DNA of 64,000 bases from Variovorax sp. V93 (GTDB taxonomy: Bacteria > Pseudomonadota > Gammaproteobacteria > Burkholderiales > Burkholderiaceae_C), in contig NZ_AP028669.1 in assembly GCF_041154485.1 (NCBI RefSeq), forward strand, positions 4,588,001 to 4,652,000, read 5' to 3'. This document shows positions 56,317-64,000 of this stretch, in pieces; position 1 is the first letter of the stretch, and every line of letters begins with the position of its first letter. The notes under the pieces are model-generated. The model was given only the letters and a program-made list of their open reading frames with translations. It made no database searches and was not told the DNA's origin. The position numbers and the translations under genes were made by a program.

Positions 56317-58626
56317 TCAGGCGATCTTGAAACGGGCGACGGAGCGGCGCAGTTCTTCGGCCATCTGCGACAGCTCGCGCACCTGCTGGGCGGTGTTGCG
56401 GGTACCTTCTCCGGTCTGTTCGGTCACGGCAAAGATGTGCTGGATGTTGGCGGCCACCACGTTGGCCGAATCGGCCTCGCGGGAGGCGGACTGCGAAATC
56501 TGCTCGATGAGGTCTGCAAGCCGGCGCGACACGCGGTCGATCTCGGACAGCGCGGTACCGGCATTGTCGGACAGCTTGGCCCCTTCGACCACACCCTGCG
56601 TGGAACGCTCCATGGCGCCCACCGCGTCCTGCGTGTCGGTCTGAATGGCCTTCACCAGCGCCGAGATCTGGCGCGTGGCGTCGGCGGAGCGTTCGGCCAG
56701 GCGCTGCACTTCTTCGGCCACCACCGAGAAGCCGCGGCCGGCTTCACCGGCCGATGCGGCCTGGATGGCGGCGTTCAGCGCCAGCACGTTCGTCTGCTCG
56801 GTAATGTCCGAGATCAGCTCGGTGATTTCGCCGATCTCCTGCGACGACTCGCCCAGGCGCTTGATGCGCTTGGAGGTTTCCTGGATCTGGTCGCGGATGG
56901 AGTTCATGCCGCCGATGGCGTTCTGCACGGCCTGCAGGCCCGAGGACGCGGCCTGCAGCGACTGGCGCGCCACCGTGGCGGATTCCTGCGCCTGCGAGGA
57001 CACGCCGTTGATCCGCTCGGCCATGGTCACCACCGACTGGCCGGTTTCGCGAATCTCGCGCAGCTGCTCGGTCGAGGCGGCGAGCAGTTCGGTCGAGGTG
57101 CTTTCCACCTGCGAGGTGGTCTGCGCCACGCGGGTGGCCGTGTTCTGCACGTTGCCCACCAGCAGGCGCAGTTCTTCCACCGTGTAGTTCACCGAGTCGG
57201 CGATGGCGCCGGTGATGTCCTCGGTCACGGTGGCTTCCTGCGTCAGGTCGCCTTCGGCCACTGTCTGCAGTTCGTTCATCAGCCGAAGAATGGCGGCCTG
57301 GTTGGCGTTGTTGATGCGGCCCGCCTCTTCGCTGGCCTGCTCGGCCGCGAGACGCTCGCGCTCGGCCACGGCGGCACGTTCGCGGCCTTCGCGCACCTGC
57401 ACGAAACCGATGGCGCCGGCCAGCGCCAGGGCGGCCAGCGAGAGCACGAACAGCATCACGATCGTTCCGGCGCCCAGGCCGGTGCGCGCGGACAGCTTGT
57501 CCTGCAGCTCGCCGAGCGATTTGCGCAGCGGTTCGCTGTCGGTCAGGATGGACGCCTGCGCTTCGCGCGCGGCCACCAGGCCCTGCAGGTTGCCCAGAAT
57601 GGCCGAGGCCTGCGTGCGCATCTGCTCGTAGGTCTTGAGAATGGCTTCGAGCTGCTGGCGGGTCTGCGGGTCTTTCGAACCGGGGAAGCGCTGCTGCGCA
57701 TTGCCGTCGAGCAGGCCGCGCGTGGTTTCCTGGAAGGTGTTCAGGTCCTTGCCGAGCAGGAACACGGCGTCGGGGTTCACGCCCTCGACCGTGAAGAATT
57801 CGTTGGTCGACTTGCCGATGCGCTGGGTCAGCATCACGAGCTGGCCGGCCGCCGAAATTTCGGGCAGCGTGGCGTTCTGCTGCATCTTCAGCGAAGCGAC
57901 GGTTTCCGTCATTTCGAGCAGCGCGGACGACTGCTGGTTGATGTCGCGCAGAGCGGCACCCACCTGGGTCAGGATCTGGCGCTGGGCCAGCACGACCTTG
58001 GCGCTGGCATCGGCACGAACGACCAGGGGGTTGATCTTGGCCATGTCCTCGTCGTACTGGTTGCCCACGCGCTCCAGGCGCAGGGCATCGTCGCCGTTGG
58101 TCAGGCCCTGCACGCGGCGCGTGAGGTCGTCGGCGCTGTCCTTCACTTCGACGAATGCGGGCGCGCTGCCCACGAGGGCCTGGGAGATCGATTTCGCGAG
58201 CCGCTGCGACTGCATCAGCGACTGGCCGGTGGCGGCCACCTGCTGCGCCAGGCGCTCGGCGCGAAGAATGGCGGAACCGGCCACCAGCAGCAGCAGCAGC
58301 ACCACCACCGCCAGCATGATGGCCAGGATGCGCTGCTGGCGCGCCGGGTTCGAACCCGCGCGGCCGGCCGCCTGCGCCGGGGCCCCTTCGGGCGACGCCG
58401 CTTCGTTGGCAGCCTCGCCGCCGCCCAGCAGCTCGTCGGCAAAGCCGGCGGGCAGCGGCGCGGCCGGGGCGCCGTCCTTGCGGGCCAGCCGAATGGTCTT
58501 TTCCTCCAGCGCCTGAACCGTGTCGACGTCGTCGAGCGATATGGAACCGGAGCCGTCGACGCGGGCCTTGTCGTTGCCGCTGTTCGCGGGCAGTAATTTC
58601 TTGAACTTGTCGGCGATCGAGCTCAC
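56317..58626 (-). CDS. pilJ: PilJ-type methyl-accepting chemotaxis protein
   Basis: 769 residues. Membrane helices at about 100-121 (ILAIMLAVVVLLLLLVAGSAI) and 385-408, a type IV pilin-interacting type N-terminal sensor between them, HAMP-like linker and a C-terminal signalling hairpin with the tip EEVQRLAERSADATRQI. The N-terminal cytoplasmic part (about 99 residues) is longer than in Pseudomonas PilJ. The start ATG at 58626 is 42 bp after the pilI stop, in order. Confidence 0.95.
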   Translation of the reverse strand: MSSIADKFKKLLPANSGNDKARVDGSGSISLDDVDTVQALEEKTIRLARKDGAPAAPLPAGFADELLGGGEAANEAASPEGAPAQAAGRAGSNPARQQRILAIMLAVVVLLLLLVAGSAILRAERLAQQVAATGQSLMQSQRLAKSISQALVGSAPAFVEVKDSADDLTRRVQGLTNGDDALRLERVGNQYDEDMAKINPLVVRADASAKVVLAQRQILTQVGAALRDINQQSSALLEMTETVASLKMQQNATLPEISAAGQLVMLTQRIGKSTNEFFTVEGVNPDAVFLLGKDLNTFQETTRGLLDGNAQQRFPGSKDPQTRQQLEAILKTYEQMRTQASAILGNLQGLVAAREAQASILTDSEPLRKSLGELQDKLSARTGLGAGTIVMLFVLSLAALALAGAIGFVQVREGRERAAVAERERLAAEQASEEAGRINNANQAAILRLMNELQTVAEGDLTQEATVTEDITGAIADSVNYTVEELRLLVGNVQNTATRVAQTTSQVESTSTELLAASTEQLREIRETGQSVVTMAERINGVSSQAQESATVARQSLQAASSGLQAVQNAIGGMNSIRDQIQETSKRIKRLGESSQEIGEITELISDITEQTNVLALNAAIQAASAGEAGRGFSVVAEEVQRLAERSADATRQISALVKAIQTDTQDAVGAMERSTQGVVEGAKLSDNAGTALSEIDRVSRRLADLIEQISQSASREADSANVVAANIQHIFAVTEQTGEGTRNTAQQVRELSQMAEELRRSVARFKIA

Positions 58627-58668
58627 GGTCGGTCCTTCAGGTGGTTGTCTTTGGGCTGTGCGGAAGCA

Positions 58669-59202
58669 CTAGGCGCCAATACTCAAAAACTCGGGTTGCT
58701 GCGAAAGCGCCTGCAGGTTGACTTCCTGCCAGCGCTCGCCCGCCGCATCGGTGTACAGATGCCCCAGCCAGGCGGGTGCCTGTGCGCCTGGCGGCTCCGA
58801 AGCCGTGAAGGCCTCGGCGCCGCGCAGTCCCGCCAGCCGGTCGACCAGCAGCGCGCAGTTCACTTCGAGCAGCTCGTTGAGGGCAACGAGCCGCGATTGC
58901 ATGCGGGCCGCCTCGGTGGCGGCCGTGTTGTCCGGCGCACCCGAGGCGAATGCCGACAGGTGCACCACGCCATAAAGGCCGCCGCGCAGGTTGGCAACGC
59001 CCAGGAACCAGGGCTGCGTGTAGGGCACGGGCTGAGGCGGCGTCCACGGGAAGATCTCTCCCGCGTGGCCGAGTGGGAACAGGTACTTGCCCTCACCCGC
59101 CTCGACCGCGAGCCACGAGGCGGCGACGCCGGTCGTGCGCGCAGCCTGCAGGCGGCTCGCAAGCCGGGACTGGAAGGCTCGGAGAGCGTCGCGATTGGCC
59201 AT
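58669..59202 (-). CDS. pilI: PilI CheW-like adaptor
   Basis: 177 residues; CheW fold with LFPLGHAGEIFPW, PYTQPWFLGVANLRGGLYGVVHLSAF and RLVALNELLEVNCALLVDRLAGLRGAEAF. Couples PilJ to ChpA. A later part (WLGHLYTDAAGERWQEVNLQALSQQPEFLSIGA) is the usual end. Lies 19 bp after pilH. Confidence 0.93.
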   Translation of the reverse strand: MANRDALRAFQSRLASRLQAARTTGVAASWLAVEAGEGKYLFPLGHAGEIFPWTPPQPVPYTQPWFLGVANLRGGLYGVVHLSAFASGAPDNTAATEAARMQSRLVALNELLEVNCALLVDRLAGLRGAEAFTASEPPGAQAPAWLGHLYTDAAGERWQEVNLQALSQQPEFLSIGA

Positions 59203-59221
59203 GGACTCGGCAGGCGCCTGT

Positions 59222-59587
59222 TCAGGCCAGCGCGCTGATCTTGGACATCAGCTCGGCCGCGTTGACCGGCTTCACGATGTAGTCGCGGGCGCCCTGGCGC
59301 ATGCCCCAGACGCGATCGGTTTCCTGGTTCTTGCTGGTGCACAGGATGATCGGGATGGCGGCGTACTGCGGATCGCGGGCAATCGCGCGCGTCAGCTGGA
59401 AGCCGTTCTGGCCGGGCATCACGACGTCCATGAGGATCAGGTCGGGCTGGTCCTCTTCGAGGCGGCGCATGGCGTCTTCGGCGTTTTCGGCGGTCTTGAC
59501 CGCAAAGCCGTTCTTCTGGAGCAGGTCCGAGAGGAACACCAGTTCCGTCTTGGAGTCGTCGACGACGAGGATTTTTCGAATGGGCAT
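59222..59587 (-). CDS. pilH: PilH response regulator
   Basis: 121 residues, single receiver domain: MPIRKILVVDDSKTELVFLSDLLQ, phospho-Asp in LILMDVVMPGQNGFQLT, Thr in ILCTSKNQETDR and Lys in DYIVKPVNAAEL. In twitching motility PilH opposes PilG and drains phosphate. Starts one base after the pilG stop. Confidence 0.95.
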   Translation of the reverse strand: MPIRKILVVDDSKTELVFLSDLLQKNGFAVKTAENAEDAMRRLEEDQPDLILMDVVMPGQNGFQLTRAIARDPQYAAIPIILCTSKNQETDRVWGMRQGARDYIVKPVNAAELMSKISALA

Positions 59588-59986
59588 TTACTGCACTTCC
59601 TGTTGAAGGGTGCCAAACTGCTGCACGGCCTGCAGCAGCTGGTCTTTGGTGAAAGGTTTGGTCAGGTAGTCCTGCGACCCGACCATGCGGCCGCGAGCCT
59701 TGTCGAAGACGCCGTCTTTCGAGGAGAGCATCACGACCGGAACATTGGAGAAATGAGCGTTGCGCTTGATGATGGCGCAGGTCTGGTAGCCGTCCAGCCG
59801 CGGCATCAGGATGTCGCAGAAAATCAGATGCGGCTTGTGGTCGTTAACCTTGGAGAGCGCGTCGAAGCCGTCTTCCGCGAGAAGAACCTCGTGTCCGCCC
59901 TGCTTCAGAAATATTTCGGCACTGCGCCGGATCGTATTGCTGTCGTCAATGACGAGCACCTTGTAACCTGATCCATTCGGCCCCAT
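59588..59986 (-). CDS. pilG: PilG response regulator
   Basis: 132 residues, receiver domain: GYKVLVIDDSNTIRRSAEIFLKQGGHEVLLAEDGFDAL, Asp in HLIFCDILMPRLDGYQTC, Lys in DYLTKPFTKDQLL. Drives pilus extension output. First gene of the pil chemosensory run, 81 bp after rubredoxin. ATG at 59986. Confidence 0.95.
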   Translation of the reverse strand: MGPNGSGYKVLVIDDSNTIRRSAEIFLKQGGHEVLLAEDGFDALSKVNDHKPHLIFCDILMPRLDGYQTCAIIKRNAHFSNVPVVMLSSKDGVFDKARGRMVGSQDYLTKPFTKDQLLQAVQQFGTLQQEVQ

Positions 59987-60067
59987 TGCACATGCTCCTG
60001 CTGAGATGAGACTTGGATGCCCGCCGCGCCGTACATCGGCGCAAATCGCGTAGCCCTATGCCATGCT

Positions 60068-60238
60068 TCAGATTTCAACCATTTCGAAGTCTTCCTTGCG
60101 CGCACCGCACTCAGGACAGGTCCAGTTCATCGGGACATCGGCCCAGGCCGTGCCTGCCGCGATGCCGTCTTCCGGTACACCAACCGCTTCGTCATAGATC
60201 CACCCACAAATCAGGCACATCCAAGTTTTCGTATTCAT
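60068..60238 (-). CDS. rubA: Rubredoxin
   Basis: 56 residues, start ATG at 60238. [20 protein letters not shown] and [18 protein letters not shown] carry the two CxxCG knuckles that bind iron, and the [15 protein letters not shown] stretch is conserved. Small electron carrier. Upstream of pilG in the same direction, a conserved neighbourhood in betaproteobacteria, and divergent from thiD. Confidence 0.93.
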   Translation of the reverse strand: MNTKTWMCLICGWIYDEAVGVPEDGIAAGTAWADVPMNWTCPECGARKEDFEMVEI

Positions 60239-60349
60239 CGGAGCTTAAAGTCCTTGTTCATTAAATGCAACGAGTGTATCTATGCGTATCTCACTGGCGG
60301 ACGGTAAACGTCGCGCCTATGCCACCATCCAGGGGATTTCGCCCGGCGT

Positions 60350-61315
60350 ATGACCATCTACTTACATCCAGCAGACCACGCCCGCAAACCGGGCAATCTT
60401 AACGACCCCCCGCCGGACGCCGAAGAGGTGGCCGAGCGCGACCTGAATCCGCCCTGCGTGCTGGTCTTCAACGCCAGCGATCCGAGTGGCGCCGGCGGCC
60501 TGGGCGCCGATGCGCTGGCCATGGCTTCGGTCGGCGCGCACATGCTGCCGGTGGTGACGGGCGCCTATGCGCGCGACACGGCCGAGATCTTCGACCATTT
60601 CGCCTTCGAGGAGGAGGCCATCGCCGAGCAGGCGCGCGCCATTCTCGAGGACGTGGAGGTCCAGCTCATCAAGGTGGGCTTCGTCGGAACGCCCGACGCG
60701 CTGAGCACCATCGCCGAGACCGCCTCCGACTACCCCGAGGTGCCGCTGGTGGCCTACATGCCCAACCTTTCCTGGTGGGACGAGAACCTGATCGAGGGCT
60801 ATCTCGACGCTTTTCGCGAACTGCTCCTGCCCCAGGCCACAGTGTTGGTTGGAAACCACAGTACGCTGTGGCGCTGGCTGCTTCCCGACTGGAGCGGCGA
60901 GCGCCCGCCCGGCGCGCGCGACATTGCCAAGGCCGCCGGCGAATTCGGCGTGCCCTACACGCTGGTGACCGGCATGGTGTTGCCCGACCAGTTCATCGAC
61001 AACGTGCTGGCCTCGCCGCAGTCGGTGCTCGCCAGCGAGAAATACGAGCGGCTCGAAGCCGTCTTCGCCGGTGCCGGCGACACGCTGTCGGCCGCGCTGG
61101 CCGCCCTGCTCGCGAGCGGCACCGACCTGGTGGCCGCCACCACCGAGGCCCTGGCCTACATGGACCGCTGCCTCGACGCGGGCTTCCGGCCCGGCATGGG
61201 CCATGTGCTTCCGGACCGCCTGTTCTGGGCCGAGCCGGAAGACGACGAAGACGACGATGAAGACCCCGACGCCCCGCAAGACTTCGCCCTGCCCCCTCAC
61301 GACACCAGACACTGA
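60350..61315 (+). CDS. thiD: Hydroxymethylpyrimidine/phosphomethylpyrimidine kinase family
   Basis: 321 residues of the ThiD ribokinase-like fold: [43 protein letters not shown] (substrate site), [20 protein letters not shown] and [17 protein letters not shown], where Asp replaces the Cys usual in ThiD. The C-terminus has a 13-residue acidic run ([13 protein letters not shown]). It may be a thiamin precursor kinase or a related vitamin kinase. Its stop overlaps the hemL start (TGATG). No TPP riboswitch in the 111 bp before it. Confidence 0.82.
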   Translation: MTIYLHPADHARKPGNLNDPPPDAEEVAERDLNPPCVLVFNASDPSGAGGLGADALAMASVGAHMLPVVTGAYARDTAEIFDHFAFEEEAIAEQARAILEDVEVQLIKVGFVGTPDALSTIAETASDYPEVPLVAYMPNLSWWDENLIEGYLDAFRELLLPQATVLVGNHSTLWRWLLPDWSGERPPGARDIAKAAGEFGVPYTLVTGMVLPDQFIDNVLASPQSVLASEKYERLEAVFAGAGDTLSAALAALLASGTDLVAATTEALAYMDRCLDAGFRPGMGHVLPDRLFWAEPEDDEDDDEDPDAPQDFALPPHDTRH

Positions 61316-62610
61316 TGCCAAACGCTGATCAAAACGACATTCTTTTCGAGCGCGCCCGCGCGGTCATTCCCGGCGGCGTCAATTCGCCGGTGCGTGCCTT
61401 CAAGGCCGTGGGCGGCACGCCGCGCTTCATCCGCCGGGCCGAGGGCGCCTATTTCTGGGACGCCAACGACAAGCGCTACATCGACTACATCGGCTCCTGG
61501 GGGCCGATGATCCTGGGCCACGGCCATCCCGCGGTGGTCGAGGCGGTGCAGAAGGCCGTGCGCGAGGGCTTCTCCTACGGCGCGCCCACCGAGCGCGAGA
61601 TCGAGCTGGCCGAAGCCATCCTCGCGCTGGTGCCGTCGATGGAGATGGTGCGGCTCGTGAGCTCGGGCACCGAAGCCGCCATGAGCGCACTGCGCCTGGC
61701 GCGCGGCGCGACCGGCCGCAAGCACATCATCAAGTTCGAGGGCTGCTACCACGGCCATGCCGACGCGCTGCTGGTGAAGGCCGGCTCCGGCCTCGCCACC
61801 TTCGGCCATCCCACCTCGGCCGGCGTGCCGCCCGAGGTCACGCAGCACACGCTGGTGCTCGAGTACAACAACATCGCGCAGCTCGAGGAAGCCTTCGCGC
61901 TGCACGGCAACGACATCGCCTGCCTGATGATCGAGGCGATTGCCGGCAACATGAACTTCGTGCGCGCCACGCCCGCGTTCGCCGCCCGCTGCCGCGAGCT
62001 GTGCACGCAGCACGGCGCGCTGCTGGTGTTCGACGAAGTGATGACCGGCTTTCGCGTCGGCCTGCACGGCGCGCAGGGCGTGCTGGGCATCACGCCCGAC
62101 CTCACCGTGCTCGGCAAGGTCATCGGCGGCGGCATGCCGCTGGCGGCCTTCGGCGGCCCGCGCGCCATCATGGAGCAGCTGGCGCCGCTCGGCCCGGTCT
62201 ACCAGGCCGGCACGCTGTCGGGCAACCCGGTGGCCACGGCCTGCGGCCTTGCGACGCTGAAGGAAATTGCGCGCCCCGGCTTCTACGAGGCGCTGGGCAA
62301 GAAGACGCGCTCGCTGGTCGAGGGCCTCAAGGCCGCCGCCGCGGCCGAAGGGCTGCCCTTCAACGCCGACAGCGAAGGCGGCATGTTCGGCTTCTTCCTG
62401 ATGAACGAGCTGCCGCAGAACTACGCCACCGTGATGACCACCGACAACGCGAAGTTCAACGCGCTGTTCCACGGCCTGCTCGACCGCGGCGTGTACATCG
62501 CGCCGGCACTCTACGAGGCCGGCTTCGTGAGCGCCGCGCACGGCGAGGAAGACATTGCCGCCACCATCGAAGCTGCGCGGCAGGTTTTCAGGACGATCCC
62601 ATCTCCCTGA
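61315..62610 (+). CDS. hemL: Glutamate-1-semialdehyde 2,1-aminomutase
   Basis: 431 residues, normal length. Makes 5-aminolevulinate for heme. N-terminal [72 protein letters not shown] and the PLP lysine in [19 protein letters not shown] are all present. In an overlapping operon with thiD. A GC hairpin (62619-62638) follows. Confidence 0.97.
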   Translation: MPNADQNDILFERARAVIPGGVNSPVRAFKAVGGTPRFIRRAEGAYFWDANDKRYIDYIGSWGPMILGHGHPAVVEAVQKAVREGFSYGAPTEREIELAEAILALVPSMEMVRLVSSGTEAAMSALRLARGATGRKHIIKFEGCYHGHADALLVKAGSGLATFGHPTSAGVPPEVTQHTLVLEYNNIAQLEEAFALHGNDIACLMIEAIAGNMNFVRATPAFAARCRELCTQHGALLVFDEVMTGFRVGLHGAQGVLGITPDLTVLGKVIGGGMPLAAFGGPRAIMEQLAPLGPVYQAGTLSGNPVATACGLATLKEIARPGFYEALGKKTRSLVEGLKAAAAAEGLPFNADSEGGMFGFFLMNELPQNYATVMTTDNAKFNALFHGLLDRGVYIAPALYEAGFVSAAHGEEDIAATIEAARQVFRTIPSP

Positions 62611-62618
62611 CCTCCTGC

Positions 62619-62638
62619 GGGGCGCCGAAGGGCGCCCC
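62619..62638. terminator. Possible terminator hairpin between hemL and purH
   Basis: GGGGCGCC / GGCGCCCC stem of 8 bp, loop GAAG, 9 bp after hemL. No T-run, so termination is uncertain; it lies between convergent genes. Confidence 0.4.
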
Positions 62639-62656
62639 TGCCCGAGGGGCAGAGAC

Positions 62657-64000
62657 TCAGTGCCGGAAGTGGCGCACGCCCGAGAGCACCATGACCACGC
62701 CGCGCTCGTCGGCAGCGTCGATCACTTCCTGGTCGCGCATCGAACCGCCCGGCTGGATGACGCTGCTCGCGCCGGCATCGACCACCACGTCGAGCCCGTC
62801 GCGGAACGGGAAAAAGGCGTCGCTTGCCACCGCCGTGCCCTTGAGCGACAGGCCCGCGTGCTCGGCCTTGATGCTCGCGATGCGCGCGGAGTCGAGGCGG
62901 CTCATCTGGCCGGCGCCCACGCCCATGGTCATGCCGTCGGCGCAGAACACGATCGCGTTGCTCTTGACGTACTTCGCGACCTTCCAGGCGAACAGCAGGT
63001 CTTGCAGCTGCTGCGGCGTGGGCTGCTTCTTGCTGACCACCTTGAGGTCGGCCAGCGCCAGTTCGTGGTTGTCGGCGGTCTGGATCAAGAGGCCCGAGCC
63101 GACGCGCTTGACGTCCATCGCGTTGCGGCCGTTGTCCCAGTCGGTGCTGCCGCCCTTGGGCAGTGCGATCTCGAGCACGCGCACGTTGAGCTTGGCCTTG
63201 GTCGCCTGGAACACTTCGAGCGCCTCGGGCGTGTAGCCCGGCGCCATCAGCACTTCGACGAACTGCTTGGCAATGGCCTGCGCAGTCTCGCCATCGACCG
63301 GGCGGTTGAAGGCGATGATGCCGCCGAAGGCCGAGGTCGGGTCGGTCTTGAAGGCCTTGCCGTAAGCCTCGGCCGCGTCCTTGCCCACGGCCACGCCGCA
63401 GGGGTTGGCGTGCTTGACGATCACGCAGGCGGGCACGTCGAAGCTCTTCACGCATTCCCATGCGGCATCCGCATCGGCGATGTTGTTGTAGCTGAGCTCC
63501 TTGCCCTGCAATTGCTTCGCCGACACGAGCGAACCGGGCGCCGGATGCAGGTCGCGGTAGAACGCGGCCTGCTGGTGCGGGTTCTCGCCGTAGCGCAGGT
63601 CCTGCACCTTCACGAAGCGGCCGTTGCTCTGCGCCGGGAACAGCGAGCGCGTGGGCGAGGGCTGGCCGATGCTGGCGTCGAAGTCGATGGCCGAGAGGTA
63701 GTCACTGATGGCGCCGTCGTAGTCGGCGATGCGGTTGAACGCGGCCACCGAGAACGCGAACCTGGTCTTGTCGCTGAGCTTGCCGCCGGCCTGCAGTTCA
63801 GCCAGCGCCACGGGGTACTGCGAGGCGTCGGTCAGCACGCCGACGTCCTTCCAGTTCTTGGCCGCGCTGCGCACCATGGCCGGGCCGCCGATGTCGATGT
63901 TCTCGATCGCGTCTTCCAGCGTGCAGCCGGCCTTGGCCACCGTGGCTTCGAAGGGATAGAGATTGACCACCAGCAGGTCGATGGTGTCGATGCCGTGTTC
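62657..64000 (-). CDS. purH: Bifunctional AICAR formyltransferase / IMP cyclohydrolase (5' end outside window)
   Basis: Last two steps of purine synthesis. The frame runs off the right end; the 448 residues seen begin within the IMP cyclohydrolase domain ([17 protein letters not shown]) and hold the complete transformylase domain, with [24 protein letters not shown] (Lys-His active-site pair), [44 protein letters not shown] and C-terminal [16 protein letters not shown]. The GTG at 63970 is internal. Convergent with hemL. Confidence 0.97.
   Translation of the reverse strand, partial: EHGIDTIDLLVVNLYPFEATVAKAGCTLEDAIENIDIGGPAMVRSAAKNWKDVGVLTDASQYPVALAELQAGGKLSDKTRFAFSVAAFNRIADYDGAISDYLSAIDFDASIGQPSPTRSLFPAQSNGRFVKVQDLRYGENPHQQAAFYRDLHPAPGSLVSAKQLQGKELSYNNIADADAAWECVKSFDVPACVIVKHANPCGVAVGKDAAEAYGKAFKTDPTSAFGGIIAFNRPVDGETAQAIAKQFVEVLMAPGYTPEALEVFQATKAKLNVRVLEIALPKGGSTDWDNGRNAMDVKRVGSGLLIQTADNHELALADLKVVSKKQPTPQQLQDLLFAWKVAKYVKSNAIVFCADGMTMGVGAGQMSRLDSARIASIKAEHAGLSLKGTAVASDAFFPFRDGLDVVVDAGASSVIQPGGSMRDQEVIDAADERGVVMVLSGVRHFRH

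Noticed and set aside
52680..56330. 1,216-codon plus frame opposite chpA
   Set aside because: Complementary shadow of the ChpA coding region; Gly/Arg/His-rich with no domain.
60239..60349. TPP riboswitch before thiD
   Set aside because: None of the conserved THI-box sequence is present in the 111-bp gap.

Overview
The window reads as chromosomal DNA of a high-GC betaproteobacterium of the order Burkholderiales, most like Variovorax/Comamonadaceae. The evidence is the protein sequences themselves: betaproteobacterial-type PcaHG, TamAB, the pyrR-pyrB-pyrC' run, the pilGHIJ-chpA chemosensory cluster preceded by rubredoxin, and an oxalate catabolic locus of the Cupriavidus/Variovorax kind. The species cannot be fixed from sequence reading alone. 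Coding density is high and almost all recognised genes look intact.

Layout. (1) 1-5.1 kb: the end of a protocatechuate 3,4-dioxygenase operon (pcaH partial, pcaG), a strong bidirectional terminator, a diheme cytochrome c, then a MoxR ATPase / small membrane protein / GNAT / VWA(CoxE-like) run. (2) 5.2-11.2 kb: tamA-tamB, the outer-membrane translocation and assembly module. (3) 11.3-12.8 kb: a small membrane protein, a LysR regulator with a perfect dyad in front of it, and a 78-residue protein of unknown function. (4) 12.8-32.5 kb: a large oxalate/C2 locus. It holds an OxlT-type oxalate/formate antiporter, two formyl-CoA:oxalate CoA-transferases (frc), oxalyl-CoA decarboxylase (oxc), a PanE-family reductase that may be an oxalyl-CoA reductase, an FAH-family enzyme, a sucCD paralogue pair, pyruvate kinase, a free-standing PAS protein, a cytidylate-kinase-like/BON fusion, a tripartite tricarboxylate (TctCBA) transporter, a CbbR-like LysR and a cysteine-cluster-free Crp/Fnr regulator. 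Four TTGAC-N4-GTCAA dyads lie exactly in the promoter gaps of oxlT, a 54-aa gene, oxc/fnr and tctC, which suggests one regulon under the local Fnr-like protein. Two paralogous 78-aa proteins sit at the two edges of the locus.

(5) 32.5-37.4 kb: a tRNA-Arg(CCU) followed by a P4-type integrase, insertion-sequence and YhcG/DUF1016 debris, and a TonB-dependent receptor, ending at a 14-bp repeat of the tRNA 3' end: a probable small integrative element. (6) 37.4-39.7 kb: AraC regulator, DUF4242 protein and a gene-poor stretch with two tiny overlapping ORFs. (7) 39.7-44.25 kb: algH-ruvX-pyrR-pyrB-pyrC'-plsC, a tightly overlapped pyrimidine operon in which the dihydroorotase-like subunit lacks metal ligands. 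(8) 44.25-50.2 kb: photolyase, a lipoprotein plus secreted protein pair, and a tandem duplication of LuxR-type regulators. (9) 50.2-60.2 kb: the Pil/Chp twitching-motility chemosensory system (rubA-pilG-pilH-pilI-pilJ-chpA). (10) 60.3-64 kb: thiD-hemL and the 3' part of purH.

Inferred working of the oxalate locus: oxalate enters through OxlT (and possibly an organic acid through TctCBA), is activated to oxalyl-CoA by Frc, and is either decarboxylated by Oxc to formyl-CoA (energy, reducing power) or reduced to glyoxylate by the PanE-like protein (assimilation). The sucCD pair, FAH protein and pyruvate kinase would connect this to central metabolism; those last links are inference.
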